Source: Ruicaihuangia caeni (lineage in GTDB: Bacteria; Actinomycetota; Actinomycetes; Actinomycetales; Microbacteriaceae). Taken from it: a stretch of 64,000 nucleotides of DNA. The stretch spans positions 434,001-498,000 of the forward strand of contig NZ_JASATX010000001.1 of NCBI RefSeq assembly GCF_029952955.1, in the 5' to 3' direction. Under the pieces are notes generated by a model. The model was not told the DNA's origin. It saw only the letters and a list, made by a program, of their open reading frames with translations, and did not search any database. Both the position numbers and the translations under genes were made by a program. This document shows positions 36,195-45,431 of the stretch, in pieces. Every line of letters begins with the position of its first letter. Position 1 is the stretch's first letter.

Positions 36195-36789
36195 ACCGGC
36201 CGAGGCCTCCGTCTATCAGCGCGAGATCGAGCAGCAGCTCGATCGTCTGCTGAGCATCCGCGAACCGTTGCGGATGCTCATCGATGGCCGCGCGGGCTCA
36301 GGCAAAACCGAGTTCGCACGCGCCCTCGTCGCGTCGCTCCCCGGCGCACAGCTCGTCTCCCTCGACTACGTCTACCCGGGTTGGGGCGGGCTTGATGAGG
36401 GGAGCGTGCAGGTTGCGGAAGAACTGCTCAGCTCCACCCCGCGCTGGCTGCCCTGGGACTGGGAGACGCTCGCGCTGGCGGACGAATGGCGCATGCTCGA
36501 CCCTGACCTCCCGATCGTCATCGAGGGCGCAGGCGCCGTCTCGCGGCTGAGTCGTCCGAAGGCGCACTTCGCTGCGTGGGTGACCTACCCGGATGCTGGT
36601 CGCCACAAGCGCGCCATCGATCGCGACGGCGACTGGTTCGCACCTCACTGGGACATGTGGGCAGCGCAGGAAGAGCGGTTCATCGCGCGCGAGCAGCCGC
36701 ACACGCTCGTCGACATCGTGATCCACGGCGAGAACTCGGCCGAAGTGGGCGCGCACATGGGCTCAACGCTCGCCGCGGCGCTCGCTTAG
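36184..36789 (+). CDS. P-loop NTPase, kinase-like, coupled to ykoC
   Basis: About 201 residues from a TTG that overlaps the ykoC stop. The Walker A motif is DGRAGSGKTEFA (near residue 37), followed by a short QLVSLDYVYPGWGGLDEGS segment typical of small kinase-like ATPases, and a Walker-B-like strand IVIEGAGAVSR. FIAREQPHTLVDIVIHGEN closes the domain. No substrate can be named; uridine-kinase-like or dephospho-CoA-kinase-like folds are similar. Overlap with the thiamine transporter operon suggests co-expression with thiamine uptake. An alternative start is ATG 36274, but this would remove helix 1. Confidence 0.65.
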   Translation: MLVEPAEASVYQREIEQQLDRLLSIREPLRMLIDGRAGSGKTEFARALVASLPGAQLVSLDYVYPGWGGLDEGSVQVAEELLSSTPRWLPWDWETLALADEWRMLDPDLPIVIEGAGAVSRLSRPKAHFAAWVTYPDAGRHKRAIDRDGDWFAPHWDMWAAQEERFIAREQPHTLVDIVIHGENSAEVGAHMGSTLAAALA

Positions 36790-36859
36790 CGGCTCTCGTT
36801 CCTCAAGGGCTGAAAAGCACCCGCGTCCAGCCCACGGACGATCTGGTCCGGCTGGAGGT

Positions 36860-37213
36860 TCAAGCCCAGCCGAGCCGGTGCAGTTCCTCATCGTCGATGC
36901 CGTAGTAGTGCGCGATCTCGTGCACGAGCGTGACGTGGATCTCCTGCCGCAGCGTCTCGAGATCGTCGCAGAGCTCGAGCAGCGCCTCTCGGTAGAGCAC
37001 GATGCGGTCAGGGAGCTCACCGAAGCCGTACTGCCCGCGTTCAGTGAGCGCGACCCCTTCATACACCGCGAGCAAGTCGAGCGATCCGTCCTCCGGGCGG
37101 TCCTCCACAACGAACACGACGTTCTCGAGGCCGTCGACCATGTCGTCGGGCAGTGCATCCAGCTCCTCGATGACGAGCCGTTCGAAGGACTCTTCGTCGA
37201 GCTCCAGGCTCAT
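36860..37213 (-). CDS. Zincin-like metallopeptidase family protein
   Basis: 117 residues. A single domain with HEIAHYYGIDDEELHRLGW at the C-terminus: HExxH plus a downstream Asp/Glu is the zincin active site. The N-terminus DEESFERLVIEELDALPDDM matches the small 'metallopeptidase family' (formerly DUF1025). ATG 37213 overlaps the end of the DUF2017 gene by 4 bases. Substrate and role unknown; the cluster with DUF2017 and clpS occurs in many actinobacteria, which hints at a role in protein quality control. Confidence 0.8.
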   Translation of the reverse strand: MSLELDEESFERLVIEELDALPDDMVDGLENVVFVVEDRPEDGSLDLLAVYEGVALTERGQYGFGELPDRIVLYREALLELCDDLETLRQEIHVTLVHEIAHYYGIDDEELHRLGWA

Positions 37214-37752
37214 CCGCGACGATCCATGGCGGCGATCAGCGACTCCTGCACATAGGCCAGCCATTCGAATGCGTTGCGCAAGAACTGCCGCTCCTCATCG
37301 CCCTCCGCACCGGCGTCGTATTCTGCGGCATCCATGGTCGCCTCGACGGGTCTCGCCGGCGCCGATCCGTTCGATGTCGCCTGAGGGCCTCCGCCCTCAT
37401 CGAGACCCAGCCGTGAAGCGAGCACGAGGCGCAGGTCGGTCAGTGCCCGCAGCCAGTTCCAGGCCTCGGTCTCGTCCAGCCGCACGCGTTCGTCCTGCAT
37501 GCGGACCGCGAGCCCACGGGCAGCTGCGATCTTGTTCTCCGCGAGCTCGCCCTGCGTGAGTCGACGGAATTCGGATGCCGACCCCTCGTCGTCGCGATAG
37601 GCATCCGGCAGCAGCCGCGCCACCGCGGGATCACGGCGGTCGCGATCTTCGACGAGCCGGGCGAGCTGGCCGGCGAGCTCTGCCAGGATCGCTCGCTCGA
37701 TATCACTGAACTCCGCCGCGAATGCGTGCCCGTCCCAATGCCAGAGCATCAT
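37210..37752 (-). CDS. DUF2017 family protein
   Basis: 180 residues, helical and acidic: [46 protein letters not shown] and [20 protein letters not shown] are the DUF2017 pattern. ATG 37752 overlaps the clpS stop. DUF2017 genes sit directly after clpS in actinobacteria, so a link to Clp-dependent proteolysis or N-end rule recognition is inferred only from context. The metallopeptidase gene follows with a four-base overlap. Confidence 0.8.
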   Translation of the reverse strand: MMLWHWDGHAFAAEFSDIERAILAELAGQLARLVEDRDRRDPAVARLLPDAYRDDEGSASEFRRLTQGELAENKIAAARGLAVRMQDERVRLDETEAWNWLRALTDLRLVLASRLGLDEGGGPQATSNGSAPARPVEATMDAAEYDAGAEGDEERQFLRNAFEWLAYVQESLIAAMDRRG

Positions 37753-38033
37753 TGCGGAACCTTCTCGACAGTCGCCCACAGTCCGTAGCCGTGCATCGCC
37801 TGCACGTGCACCTCCATGGCCTCGCGCGGACCTGTCGCGACGGTCGCCCGGCCCTCGTTATGCACCTGCAGCATGAGCTTCTCCGCCTCAGGGGCGTCGA
37901 AGCCGAAGTAACTGCGGAAGACGAATGCGACGTACGACATGAGGTTGACCGGGTCGTTCCAGACCACGGTCGACCACGGCTGGTCGAGCAGGAGCTGCTC
38001 GTCAAGCTGAGGATCGTCGAGGGTGTGGAGCAT
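37749..38033 (-). CDS. clpS: ClpS, adaptor of the Clp protease
   Basis: 94 residues. Delivers N-degron proteins to ClpAP/Clp[23 protein letters not shown] contains the substrate-pocket NDPVN motif; [22 protein letters not shown] is the ClpC-docking helix region. The start at ATG 38033 is inferred from homology, with GGAG in front of it; a longer ORF upstream would run through the terminator. Followed by DUF2017 and the metallopeptidase gene with overlaps, so the three probably form one operon. Confidence 0.92.
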   Translation of the reverse strand: MLHTLDDPQLDEQLLLDQPWSTVVWNDPVNLMSYVAFVFRSYFGFDAPEAEKLMLQVHNEGRATVATGPREAMEVHVQAMHGYGLWATVEKVPQ

Positions 38034-38062
38034 TGCTCCAGCCTTGCAGGTTCGGCCTTCGA

Positions 38063-38068
38063 ACGCTA
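38063..38068 (-). promoter_or_regulatory. -10 box (TAGCGT) of clpS
   Basis: TAGCGT on the minus strand; start of transcription near 38056 and a short leader with CTGGAG before ATG 38033. Confidence 0.45.
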
Positions 38069-38119
38069 AGCGGATGCTGCTGCGCCCACGATCTCGGGAA
38101 CACTCCCAGGCAGACAAGA

Positions 38120-38173
38120 ACGAGGCTCGAGCCCCGGCCAAGGGTGGAGCCTTGGCCGGAGGTCGAGCCTCGT
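38120..38173 (-). terminator. Long two-part hairpin between tRNA-His and clpS
   Basis: An outer perfect 11-bp stem (ACGAGGCTCGA with TCGAGCCTCGT) and an inner perfect 10-bp stem (CCGGCCAAGG with CCTTGGCCGG) separated by a 3-base internal loop, with a 6-base apical loop. On the minus strand the hairpin is followed by TTCTTGTCT. It starts 5 bases after the tRNA 3' end, so it probably terminates tRNA-His. Confidence 0.7.
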
Positions 38174-38177
38174 GTGG

Positions 38178-38250
38178 GGTGAGCGACGGGACTCGAACCC
38201 GCGACATCCGGCACCACAAGCCAGCGCTCTACCAACTGAGCTACGCCCAC
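38178..38250 (-). tRNA. tRNA-His (anticodon GTG)
   Basis: 73 bases fold as a clover leaf: acceptor GTGGGCG/CGCTCAC, D-loop GCTCAGTTGGTAGAGC, anticodon loop TTGTGGT with anticodon GTG, T-arm GCGGG-TTCGAGT-CCCGT. A G at 38251 that can pair with the discriminator C is the G-1 characteristic of tRNA-His. CCA is not encoded. A long hairpin that probably ends the transcript lies just downstream. Confidence 0.95.
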
Positions 38251-38290
38251 CATGGGGCCGATTCGAAGATCGGCACCGACGAAGAGTCTA

Positions 38291-38911
38291 TTACATCCGC
38301 GCGGCCCACTTGTCCACGATGGCCGCCGACGTCTGCTGCAGTTCCTCGGAGGTGGGCCCGGGTTCAGCCACGAAGCCCGCACGACGGTAGTAGTCGAGTT
38401 CCCGGATGGATTCGAGGATGTCGGCGAGCGCACGATGTCCGCCGCTCTTGATGGGGGCGTTGAAGTAGATCCGCGGGAACCACCGCCGGCACAGCTCCTT
38501 GATCGACGAGACGTCGACGCTGCGGTAGTGCAGGTGCCCGTCGACCCGGGGCATGTACCGGGCGAGGAAGGTGCGGTCGGTGCCGATCGTGTTGCCGGCG
38601 AGCGGAGCGTGCTGCTCGTTCGGTACGTACTTGAGGATGTACTCGAGCACCTGGTATTCAGCCTCTGCAAGCGATACACCGCGGGGGAGCTCGTCGAGCA
38701 GACCGCTGGTGCGGTGCATATCGCGGACGAAGTCGCCCATCTGCTCGAGCGCGGACGGATCGGGTTTGATGACCACGGAGAATCCGGGGTGCAGGGGCTC
38801 GAGCTGCGAGTCGGTGACGACGACCGCGACCTCGAGCAACTCGTCGATCTCGACGTCGAGTCCCGTCATCTCGCAGTCGATCCAGACGAGCCGATCAGAT
38901 CCGTTTGCCAT
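38291..38911 (-). CDS. orn: Oligoribonuclease Orn
   Basis: 206 residues. DEDDh 3'-5' exonuclease that clears 2-5 nt RNA fragments, including pGpG. VWIDCEMTGLDVEIDELLE holds Asp12 and Glu14 (ExoI, DxE), and PLAGNTIGTDRTFLARYMP is the ExoII block; YRSVDVSSIKELCRRW and the catalytic HRALADILESIRELDYYR with His and the last Asp complete the set. The ATG lies 6 bases after a TACACT -10 box (leaderless). Convergent with no neighbours, and single copy as in most actinobacteria. Confidence 0.95.
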   Translation of the reverse strand: MANGSDRLVWIDCEMTGLDVEIDELLEVAVVVTDSQLEPLHPGFSVVIKPDPSALEQMGDFVRDMHRTSGLLDELPRGVSLAEAEYQVLEYILKYVPNEQHAPLAGNTIGTDRTFLARYMPRVDGHLHYRSVDVSSIKELCRRWFPRIYFNAPIKSGGHRALADILESIRELDYYRRAGFVAEPGPTSEELQQTSAAIVDKWAARM

Positions 38912-38917
38912 CCGCTC

Positions 38918-38923
38918 AGTGTA
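38918..38923 (-). promoter_or_regulatory. -10 box (TACACT) of orn, leaderless
   Basis: TACACT on the minus strand, 6 bases before ATG 38911. Confidence 0.55.
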
Positions 38924-39000
38924 TCGACGGCCTCCGTCCTTGCCTGCGGGAGGGGCGGGAACACTGTGCCGCCGCCGGTGCCGCGAGCATCCTGGTCTGG

Positions 39001-39006
39001 TAAGAA
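39001..39006 (+). promoter_or_regulatory. -10 box (TAAGAA[T]), leaderless
   Basis: GGTAAGAAT followed by the start codon ATG 39013, 6 bases after TAAGAA. Confidence 0.45.
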
Positions 39007-39012
39007 TGGGGC

Positions 39013-39288
39013 ATGAGCGAGAACCTTCCCACCATCGCCCGCGGTGAAGAGTACGTCGTGTTCTACCGTGGCGGGGCGTACGACGGCCAGACCGATCGGC
39101 GGATCGCCACCGAGGACGGCTGGGATGACGAGATCAACGTCATGACGCTCGTGGATGGCACTGACACGATGCTCGCCTATCAATTCCAGTCCGCACGGCG
39201 GCTCGGCGATCAGCTTCAGGTGACCTATGTGTGGGACGCCGCCGACAGCGACGCCATCGAAGACCCCGACGAGCGCAACGAGCACTGA
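39013..39288 (+). CDS. Conserved small protein, function unknown
   Basis: 91 residues, acidic, no signal or membrane segment. Two strands (YVVFYRGGAYDGQTDRRIA and YQFQSARRLGDQLQVTYVWDAAD) suggest a small beta-rich domain. Leaderless start. Lies between orn and tRNA-Arg, and ends 9 bases before the tRNA 3' end on the other strand. Similar short ORFs are common beside orn in Microbacteriaceae, but I do not recognise a function. Confidence 0.6.
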   Translation: MSENLPTIARGEEYVVFYRGGAYDGQTDRRIATEDGWDDEINVMTLVDGTDTMLAYQFQSARRLGDQLQVTYVWDAADSDAIEDPDERNEH

Positions 39289-39296
39289 TTCGATCG

Positions 39297-39369
<73 letters not shown>

Positions 39370-39429
39370 CAACTTCAAGAGGCTACTACGCCTACTGCCG
39401 CTGCTCTGCAGCGCCTGCTCAGAGCCGAC

Positions 39430-39435
39430 TAGCAT
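39430..39435 (+). promoter_or_regulatory. -10 box (TAGCAT), leaderless
   Basis: TAGCAT followed by 8 bases and then ATG 39444. Confidence 0.5.
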
Positions 39436-39443
39436 CGGGAACC

Positions 39444-39947
39444 ATGCAGCGGAGCATCAACGGGCACACTCCTGAGATCCACGAGACCGCGTGGATTGCG
39501 CCAACAGCGGCGGTGCTCGGCGACGTGCACCTCGGGCCCAAGACGAGCATCTGGTACGGGGCCGTGTTGCGGGGCGATCGCGATCGCATCGAGATCGGCG
39601 AGGCGAGCAACCTTCAAGACGGCGTCGTCGTGCACTGCGACCCCGGCAAGCCCGTCACCGTGGGTTCGTTCGTGTCGGTGGGCCACAAGGCGATGCTGCA
39701 CGGGTGCACGATCGGCGACGGAGCGCTCATCGGCATCAGCGCGACAGTGCTGAACGGAGCGGTCGTCGGCGAACAGAGTCTCGTCGCCGCAGGCTCGGTG
39801 GTGCTCGAGGGCACCGTCGTACCGCCCCGCTCGCTCGTCGCCGGTGTGCCGGCGAAGGTGCGCCGCCAGCTCAGCGACGATGAGGTGGAGCGTCTGCGGA
39901 GCAATGCCGAGAACTACCTCGGCATCACCGAGTTGCACCGCGACTGA
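39444..39947 (+). CDS. Gamma-carbonic anhydrase family protein (hexapeptide repeat)
   Basis: 167 residues, left-handed beta-helix of hexapeptide repeats (AVLGDVHLGPKTSIWYGAVLRGD; IEIGEASNLQDGVVVHCDPG). Zinc ligands of the family are visible: VVHCDP, SVGHKAMLHGCTIGD. These match the YrdA/PaaY type of gamma-class carbonic anhydrase-like protein; catalytic activity may or may not be present. Trimeric by family. The C-terminal helix (SDDEVERLRSNAENYLG) seals the prism. Confidence 0.9.
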   Translation: MQRSINGHTPEIHETAWIAPTAAVLGDVHLGPKTSIWYGAVLRGDRDRIEIGEASNLQDGVVVHCDPGKPVTVGSFVSVGHKAMLHGCTIGDGALIGISATVLNGAVVGEQSLVAAGSVVLEGTVVPPRSLVAGVPAKVRRQLSDDEVERLRSNAENYLGITELHRD

Positions 39948-40010
39948 ACGGTCTGCCCCACTGTCGCTGCGCGCTGCGGAGATGCTGCTCGGCTGGAAGC
40001 TCTCAGCGTG

Positions 40011-40904
40011 TCAGTCGTCGGTCGGCGGGTTCGTGCGCTGACGCACCGTGCTCGCGGTGACGGGCGGTGCGTAGCCGTCGCCGTGACCGGCCCCGGCGGG
40101 AGGAGTGGCGATGGGCCCCGAGACCGGAGACTCCACCACAGGCTCGGACTCTGGTGTGCTCGCGGCGGGCGACGCAGGGCTTGCAGCCTCGACGGGGGAG
40201 GCGGCGATGACGGTCGTCCGGCCGGTGCTCGGTGCGCTCACGGCGTCAGCGGCATCCGCCGTCCGTGCATCCGCCGTCCGTGCATCCGCGGGTCGCTCGG
40301 GGTGCGCAGCGCCGGCACCTGCACCTGCACCCGAAGTGTGCAACGGGCCGGGCTCGTGCGCCTTCGCCCACTCCTGCTGCTTCACTGAGAGGTCCTGCTC
40401 AGGCGTCGGTGCCTGGAACTTCCACTGCTCGAGGTCGTACTTCAAGACCTTGCGAGCGCGCGCCGGCTTGTGCTGCCACTCGATGAGCCGGTCTCGGAAC
40501 TCCTCCAGCGTCTGCTCGGCCTGAAAGCTGAAGATGGCCGAGTTCTTCTTCATCTCGGCGATCTGGTGCGCGGCCCAATCAGCCGCGATGGTCGAACCAG
40601 AGACAGGCAGAAGCCGGATGCGCGCATCCGCCTCGCTGATCAGCGTGTCGTAGTGCTGCTGCTCCACGGTCGAGAGGCTGCTCCATGTGGCAGCCTTGCG
40701 TCCCACCCCGATCAAGGTGGCGATCGCGGATGCCTTGAGTTCGCGATCCTGGAACGCCAGCAGCCTCCGGGCCGATGCGCGCCCGATCCACGCCGCGATG
40801 AGGCCGGCGATCACGATCGCAAGTAAGGGGAAGACGGCGGTGGTCAGCACGCGCCAGCCTTCGTCTGATGTGATCCAGTCAACGAGGTCGTTCCACCACT
40901 GCAT
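40011..40904 (-). CDS. Membrane-anchored protein with Pro/Ala-rich tail, unknown
   Basis: 297 residues. MQWWNDLVDWIT precedes one membrane helix (AVFPLLAIVIAGLIAAWIG), followed by a coiled, soluble domain (SARRLLAFQDRELKASAIATLIGVGRKAATW, EQTLEEFRDRLIEWQ). The last 110 residues are low-complexity (Gly-Ala, ADART repeats, TPES), encoded partly by a 15-base tandem repeat at 40252-40290. ATG 40904 is 7 bases after a TAGGGT -10 box (leaderless). It looks like a single-pass protein with a cytoplasmic tail. I do not recognise a family. Confidence 0.65.
   Translation of the reverse strand: MQWWNDLVDWITSDEGWRVLTTAVFPLLAIVIAGLIAAWIGRASARRLLAFQDRELKASAIATLIGVGRKAATWSSLSTVEQQHYDTLISEADARIRLLPVSGSTIAADWAAHQIAEMKKNSAIFSFQAEQTLEEFRDRLIEWQHKPARARKVLKYDLEQWKFQAPTPEQDLSVKQQEWAKAHEPGPLHTSGAGAGAGAAHPERPADARTADARTADAADAVSAPSTGRTTVIAASPVEAASPASPAASTPESEPVVESPVSGPIATPPAGAGHGDGYAPPVTASTVRQRTNPPTDD
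40252..40290. repeat. 15-bp tandem repeat (2.6 copies)
   Basis: GCATCCGCCGTCCGT twice plus 9 bases, within the low-complexity C-terminus of the membrane-anchored protein (encodes DARTA on the minus strand). In-frame, so copy change alters tail length only. Confidence 0.8.
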
Positions 40905-40911
40905 GGTTCGC

Positions 40912-40917
40912 ACCCTA
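40912..40917 (-). promoter_or_regulatory. -10 box (TAGGGT), leaderless
   Basis: TAGGGT on the minus strand, 7 bases before ATG 40904. Confidence 0.5.
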
Positions 40918-40999
40918 CAGCGGTGCGTCGCCGCTGCCCGGGCGACAGGCATTGCTACGCCAGATTGCTTCTTCAAGTCTCATGCCCAGCCTGCGCGCG

Positions 41000-41005
41000 T
41001 ACGCT
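41000..41005 (+). promoter_or_regulatory. -10 box (TACGCT) of msrA, leaderless
   Basis: TACGCT followed by 6 bases and then ATG 41012. Confidence 0.5.
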
Positions 41006-41011
41006 GTGATC

Positions 41012-41539
41012 ATGCAGACGTTCGTGCTCGCCGGTGGTTGTTTCTGGTGCCTGGATGCGGTGTACCGCACGCTCGAAGGCGTCACCGATGTCGTTTCCGG
41101 CTATTCGGGGGGCCACGTCGCCGACCCGAGCTATGAACTCGTGTGCACGGGCACCACGAATCACGCCGAGGTCGTCGCGGTCACCTTCGACGAGCAGGTG
41201 ATCCCCGCGGAGACCATCCTCGACGTGTTCTTCACGCTTCACGACCCGCGCCAGATGAACCGCCAGGGCAATGACATCGGCACCCAGTACCGCTCCTCGA
41301 TGTTCTACGCAGACGAAGACCAGAAAGCGCTCTTCGAAGCCGCCCGCGATCGAGCGAACGAGTACTGGGAGGGCGGCATCGTCACCACGATCGAGCCCCT
41401 CGGCGAGTTCTACCGAGCGGAGGAGCACCACCAGGACTTCTTCGCGAAGAATCCTGACCAGGGCTACTGCCTGGCCGTGGCGGTGCCGAAGGTGAACAAG
41501 GTGCGTGCCGCGTTCGCGAAGTACATCAAGGCAGCCTGA
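41012..41539 (+). CDS. msrA: Peptide-methionine (S)-S-oxide reductase MsrA
   Basis: 175 residues. Repairs methionine-S-sulfoxide. GGCFWCLDAVYRTLEGV carries the catalytic Cys in the GCFWC motif near residue 10, with Tyr/Glu of the family in VVSGYSGG and AEVVAVTFD. The C-terminus DQGYCLAVAVPKV carries a second Cys. The ATG at 41012 is 6 bases after a -10 box; the longer frame from 40952 is not conserved. Confidence 0.95.
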   Translation: MQTFVLAGGCFWCLDAVYRTLEGVTDVVSGYSGGHVADPSYELVCTGTTNHAEVVAVTFDEQVIPAETILDVFFTLHDPRQMNRQGNDIGTQYRSSMFYADEDQKALFEAARDRANEYWEGGIVTTIEPLGEFYRAEEHHQDFFAKNPDQGYCLAVAVPKVNKVRAAFAKYIKAA

Positions 41540-41642
41540 GCGAGCTTCGGGCGGGCGTCTCACGTCCGGCGTCCTTCGGTTGGAGGTCGGCCTTCTGATG
41601 CGCGATCCCGCCGCTGCTGCTGAACGATCGGCGCGCACGGCG

Positions 41643-41648
41643 TACGCT
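41643..41648 (+). promoter_or_regulatory. -10 box (TACGCT) of small protein gene
   Basis: TACGCT 28 bases before ATG 41676; the leader holds GAAGGGAG. Confidence 0.4.
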
Positions 41649-41675
41649 CCGAAGCACGACGAAGGGAGTTCGACG

Positions 41676-41885
41676 ATGAACGAAGGCGTGTTCGACCAAA
41701 CCTGGGTCGCCATCGGCCCTGCCGGGGCCGTCGGAGCCGTGCATCGGGTCGAAGGGTCCTTCACCTTCAAGCTGCTCAGCGATGGCGAGCTGCGCGGTCG
41801 TTACGACTCGCTCGAGGCCGCTAAGAATGCGCTCATGGCGGCGCTGCCGCCCGGGTCAGCACGGCCCGAGTTCCGCGAGCACTGA
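41676..41885 (+). CDS. Small conserved protein (69 aa), unknown
   Basis: 69 residues from ATG 41676, which is preceded by GAAGGGAG at a good distance. The sequence is a small alpha/beta domain: VWDQTWVAIGPAGAV-like N-terminus (FDQTWVAIGPAGAVGAVH), then FTFKLLSDGELRGRYDSLEAAKNALMAALPPG, which resembles short DUF-type domains related to SSB neighbours. No catalytic residues are apparent. ssb follows 184 bases later. Confidence 0.6.
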   Translation: MNEGVFDQTWVAIGPAGAVGAVHRVEGSFTFKLLSDGELRGRYDSLEAAKNALMAALPPGSARPEFREH

Positions 41886-42069
41886 GCGTCGGGGCGGATC
41901 GGCGTCCTCTCCTCCCCAAACGTGTGGCGCTGCGCTTCTGCCCCTTTCGGTGCAGCGTCCGACCGCGGGTCATGCCGTGGGCCGATGCTGCTCGTACGGA
42001 CCCCGGTGGCGCATCACCCGGCACGAGACGCTCGCCGGGGTCCCTTCATTCCACGAAGGGGACATCACC

Positions 42070-42549
42070 ATGAACGACACTCTTTGCATCACCGGCACCG
42101 TGGCAACCGAGCCGAGGCATTCGATCACGACAGCGGGCTTGGAGATCACGAGCTTCAGGCTGGCTTCGACCGCTCGCCGCTTCGATCGCGAGAAGCGCGA
42201 GTGGATCGACGGTCACACCAATTGGTACACCGTGAGCGCCTACCGCCAGCTCGCTCGGCACGCGCAAGAGTCGATCCGGAAAGGCGAGCGTGTGATCGTC
42301 ATGGGCCGGTTGCGCATCCGCGAATGGGAGAACGGGCAGAAGACCGGCATGGCGGTCGAGATCGACGCGGATGCTGTCGGCCACGACCTGCTATTCGGCA
42401 CCAGCACGTTCACGCGAGCGATCTCGCGTTCCGAGTCCGCTCCGTCTGCTGCAGAAGAAGCAGCAGTGGGTAATGCTGACGCCGCGATCTCCGATTGGCC
42501 TTCGACAGTTCCGGCTTCCGAACGCGAGCCGGTGCCGACTCCGTTCTGA
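42070..42549 (+). CDS. ssb: Single-stranded DNA-binding protein (SSB-type)
   Basis: 159 residues. OB-fold: NDTLCITGTVATEPRHSIT, then EITSFRLASTARRFDREKREWIDGHTNWYTVSAYRQLARHAQ (Trp and Phe that stack on ssDNA) and KGERVIVMGRLRIREWENGQKTGMAVEIDADAVGHDLLFGT. A typical SSB; the C-terminus ends PVPTPF, where the classical acidic DDDIPF tail is replaced by a short PTPF, which is a variant of the protein-interaction tip. ATG 42070 follows AAGGGGACATCACC. It is probably a paralogue, since the main ssb of actinobacteria sits with rpsF. Confidence 0.85.
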   Translation: MNDTLCITGTVATEPRHSITTAGLEITSFRLASTARRFDREKREWIDGHTNWYTVSAYRQLARHAQESIRKGERVIVMGRLRIREWENGQKTGMAVEIDADAVGHDLLFGTSTFTRAISRSESAPSAAEEAAVGNADAAISDWPSTVPASEREPVPTPF

Positions 42550-42606
42550 CGCTTGTTTCCGCTCGACCGCCGAGCGCCCGCCAAGTCAGGCTCGCCGATG
42601 GCAGCC

Positions 42607-42612
42607 TAGACT
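42607..42612 (+). promoter_or_regulatory. -10 box (TAGACT), leaderless
   Basis: TAGACT followed by 7 bases and then GTG 42620. Confidence 0.55.
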
Positions 42613-42619
42613 CGCAGTC

Positions 42620-43105
42620 GTGAACGCACGCCGAGGTCGTCTGGTCGCGCCGAGGGCAGCGCTGGTCGGCGCGGCCCTCACGCTCTTGCTCACGGCGTGC
42701 GCGCCGGAAGGCGCGGTCCAGCCTGCTCCGAGCGCAACAGCGTCGAAGCCCGCGCCCGACGACGAAACGCCGTCTCCAGGCAGCTTCGACCCGGACGCGA
42801 GCGTCGAGGAGAACCTGAGGTTCTTCGACCACGTGAACCGGCAATCGATCGGAGACGACTCCATCCCCGGCGGTCAGGTCGTGATCGACGGACTGCGGGC
42901 GCACGGGCTCGGCGTCGAGGTGCTGGAAGTGACCCCCGATACGACGCCCGACGGGCATCGCGCAGACGCGGTGCAGTTCGCCGCACGCCTTGGTGACCGT
43001 TGCCTGCTCGGGCAGGTGAGCGAGCAAGGCTATTCGAGCGCGGTCGCGCCCGTGCTGGCAGGGGGCAATTGCCTCGTCGGCGTGACCCGCGCCATCGACT
43101 GGTGA
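42620..43105 (+). CDS. Putative lipoprotein, unknown function
   Basis: 161 residues. Signal AALVGAALTLLLTACA with lipid-anchored Cys near residue 27, a Pro/Ser-rich linker, then a compact domain (ENLRFFDHVNRQS, DGLRAHGLGVEVLEVTPDT) with two further cysteines (RCLLG and NCLVG), perhaps a disulfide. It resembles the DUF6993-type lipoproteins of Microbacteriaceae. Leaderless start at GTG 42620, one base distance pattern as in its neighbours. Confidence 0.7.
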   Translation: MNARRGRLVAPRAALVGAALTLLLTACAPEGAVQPAPSATASKPAPDDETPSPGSFDPDASVEENLRFFDHVNRQSIGDDSIPGGQVVIDGLRAHGLGVEVLEVTPDTTPDGHRADAVQFAARLGDRCLLGQVSEQGYSSAVAPVLAGGNCLVGVTRAIDW

Positions 43106-43179
43106 AGCGCGCGGCAACGCCGCTCGTGGTGCCGAGGCGGACACCGACGGGCCCCACAGAGAGCGTGCCTCGCCGACGC

Positions 43180-43185
43180 TAGGCT
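43180..43185 (+). promoter_or_regulatory. -10 box (TAGGCT) of ettA, leaderless
   Basis: TAGGCT followed by 7 bases and then ATG 43193. Confidence 0.5.
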
Positions 43186-43192
43186 TGAAGCC

Positions 43193-44867
<1,675 letters not shown>

Positions 44868-44875
<8 letters not shown>

Positions 44876-45365
44876 CCCGGCCGGCGTGCCTGCGCGGGCG
44901 GATGCTGCGGAATCCGCTCGTGTGCGCATCCCCGTGCAGGTGCGCTGGGGCGACCTCGACCCGTACAACCACGTCAACAACGTGGCGCTCATGCGGATCT
45001 TGGAAGAGGCTCGCGTGCGCGCATTCTGGGCTCCGGCCGCGGCAGACGAACCTCGTCTGCCGACAGCCGTGTTCCAGCCGGGAGACGACTCGCAGACGTT
45101 CATCGCATCGCACCGGGTCGAGTACCTGAAGCCCATCGACTACCAGCGCGAGCCGCTGGACGTGCAACTGTGGCTGCAGCGCATCGGCGGGGCGAGCTTC
45201 GAGATCGCGTACGAAGTGTTCAGCTCAGCGGGTCTCACGACGCGAGCCAGTTCGACGCTCGTCGTCGTGCACGGCCCGACCGGCCGGCCGCGCCGCCTGC
45301 GGGACTACGAGCGGGCCGCTTGGGAGCCGTACGTCGGTGAGCCCGTCGCCTTCAGCCGCGCCTAG
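44868..45365 (+). CDS. Acyl-CoA thioesterase, hotdog fold (4HBT type)
   Basis: 165 residues from GTG 44868, overlapping the ettA stop by 8 bases. A single hotdog domain: VQVRWGDLDPYNHVNNVALMRILEEARVRAF contains the catalytic D in DLDPYNHVNN; IASHRVEYLKPIDYQ and ASFEIAYEVFS complete the beta-sheet. Family members hydrolyse acyl-CoA or 4-hydroxybenzoyl-CoA; substrate not predictable. Convergent with tesB, which encodes another thioesterase. Confidence 0.88.
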
Positions 45366-45431
45366 CGAAGACTCGGTTTCCTGAGCCCTGCTGCAGGGAA
45401 GCGCCTTAGGGAGCGTCCCCCGAGCAGCTGC

